A stretch of 38,734 nucleotides of DNA, taken from NCBI GenBank assembly GCA_046590575.1, contig JBKJUS010000068.1:1-38734 (forward strand). The letters are read 5' to 3'. A program made the translations under genes and the position numbers. The DNA comes from DATLNF01 sp046590575. Lineage in GTDB: Bacteria > Actinomycetota > Actinomycetes > BP-191. The notes under the pieces were generated by a model. The model saw only the letters and a list, made by a program, of their open reading frames with translations, was not told the DNA's origin and did not search any database. This document shows positions 17,786-25,407 of the stretch, piece by piece. The first letter of the stretch is position 1; the number at the start of each line of letters is the position of its first letter.

Positions 17786-17972
17786 GAATACAGACGGCTC
17801 GGTGGCTCCGGGCTCCTCGTCAGCGAGATCGCGCTCGGCAACTGGGTAACCCACGGGGGCCAGGTCGGCGACGACGCCGCCGCTTCCTGCGTCCGGGCGG
17901 CCCTCGACGCCGGCATCACCTTCTTCGACACCGCTGACATCTACGAGATCGGCAAGGCCGAGGAGGAGCTCG
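17786..17972 (+). pseudogene. Aldo/keto reductase, 5' fragment
   Basis: Reading from 17786 gives EYRRLGGSGLLVSEIALGN followed by WVTHGG and AALDAGITFFDTADIYE. This is the N-terminal ~60 residues of a Kv-beta-type aldo/keto reductase with the catalytic Asp and Tyr of FFDTADIYE. The frame breaks off at KAEEELE; the rest of the gene resumes at 22748. No ATG, GTG or TTG lies in frame between the upstream TAG (17771-17773) and this sequence. The codon where ATG is expected reads AGG (17783-17785), so the start codon also appears lost. It probably followed the DUF3043 gene closely in the ancestral order. Confidence 0.88.
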
Positions 17973-18169
17973 AATACTTCCTCGCATCGCAGGTGATGAC
18001 CCGCTCGCGAGCCGGGATCGCCGAGGCCAAGCAGTTGAGAAGCGTCATCTATTCGAGGTCGTCTCGCCACACCGGGGCGCTGACTCCCCGATCTGTCGCG
18101 AGGCTGCAGAAGTCCGGTGTTCGGAGCCTTCGAGACCCCGGACTTCTCCATGATCACCGTCGACGTGGG
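17973..18169. other. Left end of the insert, no intact gene
   Basis: This 197-bp stretch lies between the broken reductase and the end of the LuxR-type gene. The plus-strand frame from 18117, MFGAFETPDFSMITVDVGY, looks protein-like for about 17 residues but runs antisense into the regulator and has no recognisable match. It may be a relic of another gene. No hairpin or terminal repeat was evident. Confidence 0.4.
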
Positions 18170-20752
18170 CTACGTGAGGTCGACGCCGAGCCGCACGGCC
18201 ACGGTCACCGCCTCTGCGCGGGCGCGGACGCCGAGCTTGGCGAGCAGGTGCGAGACGTGGTGCCCCGCGGTCTTCGCGCTGATGTGCAGCGCGGCAGCGA
18301 TCTCCGCGTTGGTCCGGCCGGCGGCCACGAGGCGCAGCACCTCGAGCTCGCGGTCGGTGAGCCCGCCCGGGTTGTCCCTCGTGGACGACACCGGCCCGCG
18401 CGGCACGCGCACGCCGGCGTCGCGCATGCGCTCGGCGACCCGGCGCGCAGCCGGCGTCGCGCCCAGGGCGACGAACCCGTCGTACGCCGCGCGCAGGCCC
18501 GCCGGATCGCTCGAATCCGCGAGGGCGTCGGCGGCCTCGTAGGGGCAGCCGAGCTCGCCCCACGCGCGCGCGGCGCCGTCATGATCGCCCGCGAGGTGCA
18601 GTCGGTAGGGCTCCGGTGCTGTCAACGAGGCCGAGACGTCCTCGCCGGCTCGGAACAGCCACAGCGCCGTCGGACCGACCGCCCAGGGGTAGGCGAGCCG
18701 GACGGCAGCGGCGTGGACCTCCTTGAGCAGCGGAACCTCGGCCGAGATATCGCCGGCGAGCCAGGCCGCCTCGGCGCGCGCCGCGGCCACCGGCGCGAGC
18801 CGCTGCACGTGCCCGGTCGGCCGGGCGAGGGCGAGCGACTCGTCCAGCGGCGCCCACACCTGCGGGTCGCCGCGCCGCGCGCGCAGGCGACCGAGGTCGG
18901 TCAGCGCCGTCATCCGGCTGACGCCCACGCAGCGCGGTGACCGCAGCACCGCGGCGAGGCGGTCGGCGCCGTCGGCCCAGCGGCCCTGGTCGATGTCGCA
19001 CCGGGCCAGCCACGCCGCGGCGTACACGCCGCGGGATCCGAGCTCGAGCCGATCGGCGAAGTCGACGCACTCGCGCAGCGCCGCGATCGCCTCGGGGTAG
19101 CGGCGCACCTCACCGCCACCGGCGCCGAGCTGGCTCAGGCCGTGGGCGACGAGCGACGAGTCGCCGATCTCCCGCGCGATCTCGATGCCCTCGACGACCC
19201 GCTGGTAGCCGACCTCGTCGCCGTCCATCCACTTCGCGATGCCGCTCTGGATCAGCGCGTACGCCGTCGTCTCGAGGTCGCCGCAGGCGCGGGCCAGCTC
19301 GAGTGCACGGACACCCCACGGCTCCGCCGCAGCCAGGTCGCGGGCGAGCATCCGCAGCGTGGACTTCTGCGCATACGCGTGCGCGAGCTCGGGTCCCGGC
19401 TCGTGCCGTTCGAGCACCGCGACCGCCTCGTCGACGACCTCCTCTGCGCGGGGGAGGTCACCGAGCATCGACAGCGGGATCAGCATCCGGGCCAGCAGGT
19501 CGCCGCGTCGTACGTCATCGCCGGCCTCCGCGGCGGCCGCGACACCGCGCTCGAACGCCGCTCGCGCGTCCCCGTGGCGACCGAGCGCCGCGAGCAGCGG
19601 CCCGAGCGTCGCCCAGTGCCGCACGCGCACAGCGGGAGCGAGCCGCGCCTCGTGCTGCAGCAGCCGCTCCAGGTGCGCCGCCGCCTCACGCCGCGCGCCA
19701 GCGGTGGCAGCAGCCTCCGCCGCGATAGGAGCGCTTTCGAGAACCCCGTCGACGTCCTGGCCGGCTTCGGCGTGGTGCGCGCGGCGAGCGTGGTCGACAT
19801 CACCGGACGGCGGCCGGGCGAGCGCGTCGCTCAACGCGCGGTGCAGTGCCCTGCGGCGCGCCGGCAGCAGGCTCTCCTCGACCGCGAGCCGGGCCAGCTC
19901 GTGCCGAAAGCGCACCCGCTCGCCGTCGGCCACGAGCACCCCACTCGCGACCGACTCGTCCGCCCCGACCGCCTCGGCGCCGACGGCCTCGAGCAGCCAG
20001 AGCTCCACCGCACCCGGCACGACCGAGGCGGCCTCGGCCGCGCCACGGGCCGACTCCCCGAGGCGACCGATACGTGCCGACACGGCGTCCCGGATGGTCG
20101 CGGGCACATCGGTCGCGCCGACGGCGAGGCACTCCGTGACGAAGAAGGGGTTGCCGCCGGTGCGGGCGTGCAGCTCGGCTGCGTCTACGTCGTACTCGCG
20201 GCTCAGCTCGGCGACCGCGGCGGCGCTCAGCGGGTCAACCGCCACCCGCAGCGGTCGCGTGGTCGCCAGGTCTCCGAGGACCGCGCGCAGCGGGTGGCTC
20301 GGGCCCAGCTCGTCGCCGCGGTAGGTGACGATCAGCACGGCAGAGAGGTCGCTCACGCGACGGCCCAGCACCGCGAGCACGTCGAGTGTCGCCTCGTCCG
20401 CCCAGTGCGCGTCCTCGAGCACCGCGACGGTGACGGCGGCCGTGTCGAGCGACGCGAGCACGGCGCCGAACACCCCTTCACGCGACATCGACAGCAGGCC
20501 GGCGTCTCCGGTCAGGTCCACGATGGGCCCGAGGGGCCGCGGCGTACGAAGGCTGTCGCACGCTCCCCACCGGACGGTCACGTCGTCCGGCAGCGACGAG
20601 ACGAGGGCACGCACCAGCGTCGTCTTGCCCGCACCGGCCTCGCCGCTGACCAGGACGAGCCGGCCCGGGCCACCGCCGCGCAACGAGGCGACCAGCTCGG
20701 TCAGCTCGACCAGCGCGCGGTCGCGTTCGAGCAGCAGCGGCGGGGTCGGCAC
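18170..20752 (-). CDS. LuxR-family ATP-binding transcriptional regulator (LAL/MalT-like)
   Basis: An 860-residue large ATP-binding LuxR regulator. Residues ~1-250 are an AAA/STAND ATPase with Walker A GEAGAGKTT (37-45) and Walker B VAVLEDAHWADEAT (~110). The middle is TPR-like helical repeats. The C-terminal ~65 residues are a LuxR helix-turn-helix: GLTDRELEVLRLVAAGRTN followed by AEIAAALHISAKTAGHHVSHL. The frame stays open upstream to 21370, but GTG at 20752 gives MPTPPLLLERDRALVEL, where the ATPase domain should begin, and the upstream part is antisense to the DUF4242 gene. It is divergent from the DUF4242 gene by 147 bp, a pairing that suggests it controls that gene. Part of the insert in the reductase. 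Confidence 0.9.
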   Translation of the reverse strand: MPTPPLLLERDRALVELTELVASLRGGGPGRLVLVSGEAGAGKTTLVRALVSSLPDDVTVRWGACDSLRTPRPLGPIVDLTGDAGLLSMSREGVFGAVLASLDTAAVTVAVLEDAHWADEATLDVLAVLGRRVSDLSAVLIVTYRGDELGPSHPLRAVLGDLATTRPLRVAVDPLSAAAVAELSREYDVDAAELHARTGGNPFFVTECLAVGATDVPATIRDAVSARIGRLGESARGAAEAASVVPGAVELWLLEAVGAEAVGADESVASGVLVADGERVRFRHELARLAVEESLLPARRRALHRALSDALARPPSGDVDHARRAHHAEAGQDVDGVLESAPIAAEAAATAGARREAAAHLERLLQHEARLAPAVRVRHWATLGPLLAALGRHGDARAAFERGVAAAAEAGDDVRRGDLLARMLIPLSMLGDLPRAEEVVDEAVAVLERHEPGPELAHAYAQKSTLRMLARDLAAAEPWGVRALELARACGDLETTAYALIQSGIAKWMDGDEVGYQRVVEGIEIAREIGDSSLVAHGLSQLGAGGGEVRRYPEAIAALRECVDFADRLELGSRGVYAAAWLARCDIDQGRWADGADRLAAVLRSPRCVGVSRMTALTDLGRLRARRGDPQVWAPLDESLALARPTGHVQRLAPVAAARAEAAWLAGDISAEVPLLKEVHAAAVRLAYPWAVGPTALWLFRAGEDVSASLTAPEPYRLHLAGDHDGAARAWGELGCPYEAADALADSSDPAGLRAAYDGFVALGATPAARRVAERMRDAGVRVPRGPVSSTRDNPGGLTDRELEVLRLVAAGRTNAEIAAALHISAKTAGHHVSHLLAKLGVRARAEAVTVAVRLGVDLT

Positions 20753-20863
20753 GCGGCGCAGGCTACTTCGTCGTCGTCCCGCGCCGACCGGACGCCGACC
20801 GGGCGGCAGAGATAGGGCGAACGCCCGATGCCCGCCCGGTGGTGCGGAACCTACGTTCGTCCT

Positions 20864-20880
20864 GCACCCAACCAGGGTGC
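20864..20880. promoter_or_regulatory. Inverted repeat in the LuxR/DUF4242 divergent promoter
   Basis: GCACCC (20864-20869) and GGGTGC (20875-20880) form a 6-bp inverted repeat with 5-nt spacing, 19 bp before the DUF4242 start. This is a plausible dyad for a dimeric LuxR-type regulator. Prediction from symmetry only. Confidence 0.35.
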
Positions 20881-20899
20881 CCACCGAGAGGAACCGCAC

Positions 20900-21175
20900 A
20901 TGCCTCGCTACATGGTCGAGCGCACGTTCGACGCAGGCCTGGAGATCCCCACCAACGACGACGGCGCGAAGGTCTGCCTCGGCGTGGTCGACCGCAACGC
21001 CGAGCTCGGCGTCACGTGGGTCCACTCCTACGTGAGCGAGGACCACCGCAAGACGTTCTGCATCTACGACGGGCCGAGCCCGGAGGCGATCCGCAAGGCC
21101 GCCGACTGCAGCGAGCTGCCGGTCGACCTGATCACCGAGGTGTCGGTCCTCGCGCCGTACTTCTACAGGTCCTGA
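20900..21175 (+). CDS. DUF4242 family protein (SCO4226-like)
   Basis: A 91-residue protein of the DUF4242 family, a ferredoxin-like fold. A Streptomyces member (SCO4226) has been described as nickel-binding. MPRYMVERTFDAGLEIPTND, the conserved VTWVHSYVSEDHRKTFCIYDG and SPEAIRKAADCSELPVDLI are typical of the family. The conserved His and Cys in HSYVSEDHRKTFC are candidate ligands. GAGAGG 9 nt before the ATG is a good ribosome site. It lies in the insert, divergent from the LuxR-type regulator. Confidence 0.88.
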   Translation: MPRYMVERTFDAGLEIPTNDDGAKVCLGVVDRNAELGVTWVHSYVSEDHRKTFCIYDGPSPEAIRKAADCSELPVDLITEVSVLAPYFYRS

Positions 21176-21320
21176 CCGTCGGCGTACCTCATCGGCCTGT
21201 GGCGAAACTGCAGGAGGCTCCCGACGTACGCGACACGCAACTGCGGCCGCGGGCTGCCGTCGACCGGAGATCACCCAGGTGCGGGTCCCGGACCCGTACT
21301 TCAACCACTGAAGGGGAGTC

Positions 21321-22325
21321 ATGACCAGCAAGAGAGCGATCATCGCGGGCATTGTCGCCGCGGCGGCCATCGCCGCCGGCAGTGCCTACGCGCTGACCCG
21401 GTCCACTGATGAGGACGCGGCCGCCGTGGCATCGGATGGCACGGACGAGGTGCGCACCGCTACGGCCATGATGCGGGACAAGGCCACGGCGGTGGCCGCT
21501 GGGTATGGAGAGCTGAGGGACTCGAAAGGCGTGGCGTGCATCGACGACCCAGCCGGCGGTATGGGCGTCCACTATGTGAAGAAGGAGCTCGTGGGCGATC
21601 CTGCCGTGGTGGCGTCGACGCCGGAGGCACTCGTCTACGAGCCCCAGCCGGACGGCACGCTCGCCCTCGCGGCAGTCGAGTACGTGGTCTTGCAGGCCGA
21701 CTGGGGGAAGGCGGGGAACACCACGCCCCCCTCGTTGTTCGGCCGCGAGTTCGAGGCTATCCCCGCGGGTAACCGGTTCGGGCTGCCGCCGTTCTACGCG
21801 CTGCACGCGTGGCTGTGGAAGGACAACCCGGCCGGCATGTTCTCCGACTGGAATCCTGACGTGAAGTGTCACGATGCCGACGGGACCGAAGCGGCCCGCG
21901 TCGCCACGGCAGCTTTCAGTGATCGAGCCGCCGCCGTGGAAGCCGGATACGGCGAGCTCAAGGATGCGAAGGGGGTGGCGTGCATCGACGACGCCGCCGG
22001 CGGCATGGGGATCCACTACGTGAAGAAGGAGCTCGTGGGCGATCCCGCTGTCGTGGCGACGACGCCGGAGGCGCTTGTCTACGAGCCGCAGCAGGATGGC
22101 ACCCTCGCTCTCGTCGCGGTGGAGTACGTCGTCATCCAGGCAGATTGGGCCAAGGCGGGGAACACCTCGCCGCCCTCGTTGTTCGGTCGCGAGTTCGAGG
22201 CGATCCCCGCGGGCAACCGGTTCGGGCTGCCGCCGTTCTACGCGCTGCACGCATGGCTCTGGAAGGACAACCCGAGCGGCGTCTTCGCCGGCTGGAATCC
22301 GTCGGTCAACTGCCCGGCGGCCTAG
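21321..22325 (+). CDS. Exported protein with tandem-duplicated unknown domain
   Basis: A 334-residue protein with an N-terminal hydrophobic segment (residues ~5-25, basic MTSKR start), so exported or anchored. Two near-identical domains follow, at residues ~54-184 and ~202-332, with a period of 148 residues. Each carries GVACIDD, GGMG(V/I)HYVKKELVGDP, PEALVYEPQ, the VEYVV strand, PPSLFGREFEAIPAGNRFG, and PPFYALHAWLWKDNP ending in WNP and a Cys. I recognise the domain as a common single-copy one in exported actinobacterial proteins, but it has no function I can name. AGGGGAG 5 nt upstream supports the ATG. A hairpin with TTTT follows the stop. The N-terminus resembles that of the unknown protein at 8448 (MTSKRA), possibly by chance. 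Confidence 0.85.
   Translation: MTSKRAIIAGIVAAAAIAAGSAYALTRSTDEDAAAVASDGTDEVRTATAMMRDKATAVAAGYGELRDSKGVACIDDPAGGMGVHYVKKELVGDPAVVASTPEALVYEPQPDGTLALAAVEYVVLQADWGKAGNTTPPSLFGREFEAIPAGNRFGLPPFYALHAWLWKDNPAGMFSDWNPDVKCHDADGTEAARVATAAFSDRAAAVEAGYGELKDAKGVACIDDAAGGMGIHYVKKELVGDPAVVATTPEALVYEPQQDGTLALVAVEYVVIQADWAKAGNTSPPSLFGREFEAIPAGNRFGLPPFYALHAWLWKDNPSGVFAGWNPSVNCPAA
21480..22316 (+). repeat. Tandem intragenic duplication, 444-bp period
   Basis: Repeat units run from about 21480-21872 and 21924-22316. By eye about 19 residues differ over ~131 aligned, roughly 85% identity, and long nucleotide runs are identical. The duplication is therefore fairly recent or homogenised by gene conversion. Confidence 0.88.
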
Positions 22326-22342
22326 CCGCCTGGCGGGCTTTT
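22324..22342 (+). terminator. Rho-independent terminator after the duplicated-domain gene
   Basis: AGCCGCCTGGCGGGCT, beginning within the stop codon, can fold into a 6-bp stem with one bulged G and a 3-nt loop, followed by a TTTT run that includes the last base of the stem. This is the best U-tract terminator in the window. Confidence 0.55.
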
Positions 22343-22747
22343 GGACCCTCGGGGCACCGGCGGTGGCGACGGTCCACCGTCGGTGCCGCGCTGAGCACGA
22401 ATCGCCGCGGCGGGAGTCGCTACTTGGCGCTCCTCGCTCCCCTTAAGCGGCCGCTGACGGCGGCTCGCGATGACCTCGTCTCCTCCCCGTCTACGGGGCG
22501 CGCGAACTCCTCGGCGCGTTGGTCGAGCGCGCCGTGCAAGTCGCGAACAGGGAGCCGCAGCTCGCTGCCGAGCTCATCGCAGCCGTTCAGGCGCACCGCA
22601 GCCCCTGGGTGCTACCCGTCGGAATGGACGCCGACCTGCAGGCACTCATGAGCAGGCTGCCGGAGCCCAGGGACCCTCCCGCGCGCCCGACGACATCTGG
22701 TGAGACCCGGGTCCCCCGTGCCACCTGCGTCCCTATCAAGGGAATGT
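22343..22747. other. Right end of the insert, no confident gene
   Basis: About 400 bp between the terminator and the resumed reductase. A plus-strand frame is open from 22474 to its stop at 22749. It contains TTG-started VERAVQVANREPQLAAELIA, QAHRSPWVLPVGMDADLQ and ALMSRLPEP, which reads like a helical protein tail but has no upstream start region and no match I recognise. It is probably a relic of a truncated gene carried in with the insert. Confidence 0.4.
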
Positions 22748-23532
22748 GAGCTCGGTCGGGTCCTCGCAGGCGAACGTCGGTCGTCGTACGTGCTCGCCAC
22801 CAAGGTCTTCTGGCCGGTGGGTGACAAGCCGACGGATCGAGGCTTGTCGCGCAAGCACATCTTCGAGTCATGTCACGCCTCGTTGGGCCGACTGCAGACC
22901 GACTACGTCGACCTGTACCAGGCGCACCGCTACGACCCGGAGACGCCGCTGCTGGAAACGCTGCGCGCGTTCGACGACCTGGTGCGCCAGGGCACAGTGC
23001 ACTACGTCGGCATCAGCGAGTGGACTGCCGCGCAGATCGCTGACGCCTTGCGCATCGCCGACGCGATGGGCTTCGACCGGATCGTGTCGAGCCAACCCCA
23101 GTACTCCCTGCTCTGGCGGGTGCCCGAGGCGGAGGTCATTCCGCTGTGCCGCAACGAGGGCATTGGACAGATCGTCTGGTCCCCACTGGCCATGGGCGTG
23201 CTGACGGCAAGTACCTGCCCGGCCAGCCCCGGCCGGAGGGCAGCCGCGGCGCCTACGGCAGTGGGATCTCCGACGAGTACCTCCGGGATGACGTGCTCAG
23301 TGCGGTGCAGGCACTCGTCCCGCTCGCCCAGGAGGCTGGGTACACACTGGCGCAGCTCGCACTCGCCTGGGTGCTCAACAACGACAACGTCAGCGCTGCG
23401 ATCGTCGGCGCCACCCGGCCCGAACAGGTCACCGACAACGCCGCCGCGTCCGGCCGCCGACTCGAACCCGACCTGCTTGCTCGGGTCGAGGAAGTGCTGG
23501 CTTCGGTGACAGTGATGACCCCACCCGCCTGA
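22748..23532 (+). pseudogene. Aldo/keto reductase, 3' fragment with frameshift
   Basis: From the second GAGCTCG the sequence reads LGRVLAGERRSSYVLATKVF, LGRLQTDYVDLYQAHRYDPE, VHYVGISEW and QPQYSLLWR, the body of a Kv-beta-like NADPH-dependent reductase including the catalytic Lys (ATK) and His (QAHR). After SPLAMGVLT the frame is lost: ACGGCAAG near 23207-23214 should be ACGGGCAAG, so one G is missing. The +1 frame then continues GKYLPGQPRPEGSRG to AIVGATRPEQVTDN and a stop at 23530-23532. Together with the lost start and the insertion, the gene is dead. Each half is otherwise well preserved, so inactivation is likely recent. Confidence 0.88.
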
Positions 23533-23552
23533 GTGAGCCGGCCATCGGCAGC

Positions 23553-24806
23553 TCAGACGGCGACAGCAAGTCCCATCGTGGCCAGCGCGACCACGAGGTA
23601 GAGGGAGTAGGCGGCCGGCTCACGCTGGCGGCCGTCGAGCCCCCGGCGTCGTACGCCGACCGCTCCCGCAACACCCGCGAGAGCGACCACGACGATGGCG
23701 GTCAGCCGCTGCGTGGTGGTGCCGAATGGGTTGGCGTCGAGCGAGGCGCCGGCGGTTCCGAAGACGTCCCACCCCCGACCTAGCGGGTCGCTCACCAGGA
23801 TGCGCAGCAGCTGGAGGCTGACCAGGAACCTTCGGAGCTTGACGACGACGAGCAGCGCCAGCACGACGGGGAGCACAGCGACAGCCACGCTGCCACCGCC
23901 ACTCCGACGCGCGGCCCACCGCCCGGCCCGGTGCAGCACGACGGCCCCCACGGCGCAACAGAGCGCCAAACCCACGACCACGTCCTGATCGGGGTCACCG
24001 GTGCTCGCCCACGACAGCCAGCCGGTCGTCAGCGTCTCGTCGTAACCCGGCGACCGCCGAGCGAGATCGAAGAGCAGCCCACCGGCCAACACCCCGAGCA
24101 CCGCCTCGGCGCCCGCAGGCACCTGCCACCGGGCCCCGAAGCCGGCCCGCAACTGTCCCGCCCACCGGGCCGTCAGTCCGAACACCTCGGTGCGGGCCAA
24201 CGTGATGCGGCCGAGAGCGACTCCGGTCGCCACCATCACGATCGTGTACGCCGCGAGCGCCGCGCCAATGGTGCGTGGCTGTGTCGAGGTCGGCAGCGCG
24301 ATGAGGAAATGCATCACTGCGGCGGAGGTGAGCAGCGCCGGCCAGACCCCGTCGGCCGGTCCAACGGTGGCCGCTACGTCCTCGACTGCGCTGCTGGGTG
24401 ACGCACTGCCGGCGAGTGGTTCGACGGCACGGGACATGGCGTCCCAGGGGTCCGCCCAGCGCCACAGGCCGCGGACCGCGACCGATCCGAGGATGAGCAG
24501 TGGCCAGCCGACGCCGACGACCAGCGCCGGTGTGATGTTGGACAACCCGTCAGGGCTGCCGCGCCGGGCCGCATAGATGCTGAGGAGGAGCCCGGTCACC
24601 GCGAGAGCCCGGGTCACCCACTGCGCACGTCCCAACGGAGCCGCGATGTCCGTGACGCCCGTGTCCTCGGGCTCGGCAGCGGCCGCCCTCAGCCAAGGCA
24701 GCGTCAGCACAGCAGCGACGAGGACGGTCGCCACCCCAGCGAGGGCAAGGGGAGGCAGGCCAAGACCGGCTTGCTCGGTGAGCGGATGGGCCAGTAGCAG
24801 CGGCAT
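23553..24806 (-). CDS. Polytopic membrane protein of unknown function
   Basis: A 417-residue integral membrane protein with roughly 9-11 hydrophobic helices spread over the whole length. It starts MPLLLAHPLTEQAGLGLPP, and TSAAVMHFLIALPTSTQPR and RTEVFGLTARWAGQL are distinctive internal segments. The general pattern (an early Ala-His, a central conserved W-D-P, a long C-terminal helical block) recalls actinobacterial membrane proteins that databases label fenitrothion-hydrolase-like, a name with little functional meaning. I would treat it as unknown. It starts 6 bp after the stop of the 62-residue gene at 24813-25001, so the two form an operon. It converges on the broken reductase. Confidence 0.8.
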   Translation of the reverse strand: MPLLLAHPLTEQAGLGLPPLALAGVATVLVAAVLTLPWLRAAAAEPEDTGVTDIAAPLGRAQWVTRALAVTGLLLSIYAARRGSPDGLSNITPALVVGVGWPLLILGSVAVRGLWRWADPWDAMSRAVEPLAGSASPSSAVEDVAATVGPADGVWPALLTSAAVMHFLIALPTSTQPRTIGAALAAYTIVMVATGVALGRITLARTEVFGLTARWAGQLRAGFGARWQVPAGAEAVLGVLAGGLLFDLARRSPGYDETLTTGWLSWASTGDPDQDVVVGLALCCAVGAVVLHRAGRWAARRSGGGSVAVAVLPVVLALLVVVKLRRFLVSLQLLRILVSDPLGRGWDVFGTAGASLDANPFGTTTQRLTAIVVVALAGVAGAVGVRRRGLDGRQREPAAYSLYLVVALATMGLAVAV

Positions 24807-24812
24807 CGGTGG

Positions 24813-25001
24813 TTACGCCGGCTCGAGGCTCATCGGCCCGTAGACGACGCGGTCTCCCTCGGTGAGAGTGACGGCGGTGATGCCACGGTCCAGCAGGTCG
24901 CGCCAGTGGTCGCCGAGCCACCCCTCCGCGTCAGCCTGGCTGGGAAAGTCAGCGCTGCACGACTCCTCGGTCACGCCCTCATAGGTCCACTGCCAGAGCA
25001 C
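24813..25001 (-). CDS. Small conserved actinobacterial protein
   Basis: A 62-residue protein, MLWQWTYEGVTEESCSADFP at the start and DRVVYGPMSLEPA at the end. The pattern of aromatic residues, FPSQADAEGWLGDHWRDLL and a closing YGPMSL is one I recognise from short conserved hypothetical proteins across actinobacteria; the function is unknown. AGGAGATGG precedes the ATG at close range. It is followed after 6 bp by the membrane-protein gene and is probably co-transcribed with it, diverging from the cobalamin riboswitch operon. Confidence 0.75.
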   Translation of the reverse strand: MLWQWTYEGVTEESCSADFPSQADAEGWLGDHWRDLLDRGITAVTLTEGDRVVYGPMSLEPA

Positions 25002-25102
25002 TCGCCATCTCCTGTCGTCATCGGCGGTCAGCCCACGCTATCCCGTCGGTGCCCCCCAACTGATGCACCGGCAGGGCCCGAGGGCCCGTCGGCTTTGACG
25101 CC

Positions 25103-25270
25103 CCGTCACCGGTGTGGTCTGCTGCGCGTACTAGCCCTGCTGCCGGGCGGCACAGCCACACAACTACATATGCGTCGCGACTGGGGAAGCCGGTGCAAAT
25201 CCGGCGCTGACCCGCAACCGTGAGCTGTTCCGCACTGAATATGCGGCGGCAAGCCGGGGCACCGGTGGCG
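25103..25270 (+). promoter_or_regulatory. Cobalamin (B12) riboswitch
   Basis: The conserved core is clear: GGGGAAGCCGGTGCAAAT (25183-25200), then CGCTGACCCGCAACCGTGA, and a B12-box equivalent AAGCCGGGGCACCGG (25251-25265). The self-complementary CACCGGTG occurs at 25107-25114 and again at 25260-25267 and can pair as P1, closing the element. It faces the exported alpha/alpha-barrel gene at 25408, whose operon carries the ECF transporter and cobU. Riboswitches of this class normally turn expression off when adenosylcobalamin or a related cobamide is bound. Confidence 0.93.
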
Positions 25271-25274
25271 ACGC

Positions 25275-25291
25275 AAACTGGCTCCAGTTTT
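25275..25291 (+). promoter_or_regulatory. Small hairpin just after the riboswitch, possible expression platform
   Basis: AAACTG/CAGTTT with a GCTC loop ends in TTTT directly 3' of P1. It could be a weak intrinsic terminator or part of a switching stem. The rest of the 138-nt leader (to 25407) has another short dyad, GAGTCGTCGACTC (25320-25332), and the ribosome site AGGAAAGG at 25393-25400. Confidence 0.35.
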
Positions 25292-25407
25292 CACCGTCGA
25301 GGAATGCGGGACGGAGCCCGAGTCGTCGACTCATCACGTCTCTGCGCAGCGACGCACGAGGTGCTTGGTCGTCGCCCGGGTGTCCCTCAACCAGGAAAGG
25401 GACAACC

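Larger units (their letters stand above)
17966..22754. mobile_element. ~4.78-kb insertion bounded by 7-bp direct repeats
   Basis: The aldo/keto reductase is interrupted exactly at GAGCTCG, which is present at 17966-17972 and again at 22748-22754. Removing 4782 bp between the copies restores a continuous KAEEELGRVLAGERRSSYVLATK reading, as expected for the family. The insert carries a LuxR-type ATPase regulator, a DUF4242 gene and an exported duplicated-domain gene, plus non-coding ends. I see no transposase, integrase or terminal inverted repeats, so the mechanism is unknown. The repeat may be a target-site duplication or a short homology used in illegitimate recombination. Confidence 0.7.

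Noticed and set aside
17973..18169. Terminal inverted repeat of a transposon at the insert ends
   Set aside because: The first bases inside the left end and the reverse complement of the right end do not match beyond scattered positions.
19142..20815. 557-codon plus-strand frame
   Set aside because: Antisense shadow of the LuxR-type regulator; the translation is Arg/Val-rich with no motif.
20753..21370. N-terminal extension of the LuxR-type regulator
   Set aside because: The frame stays open, but it crosses the promoter and the DUF4242 gene. The ATPase domain starts right at the GTG at 20752.
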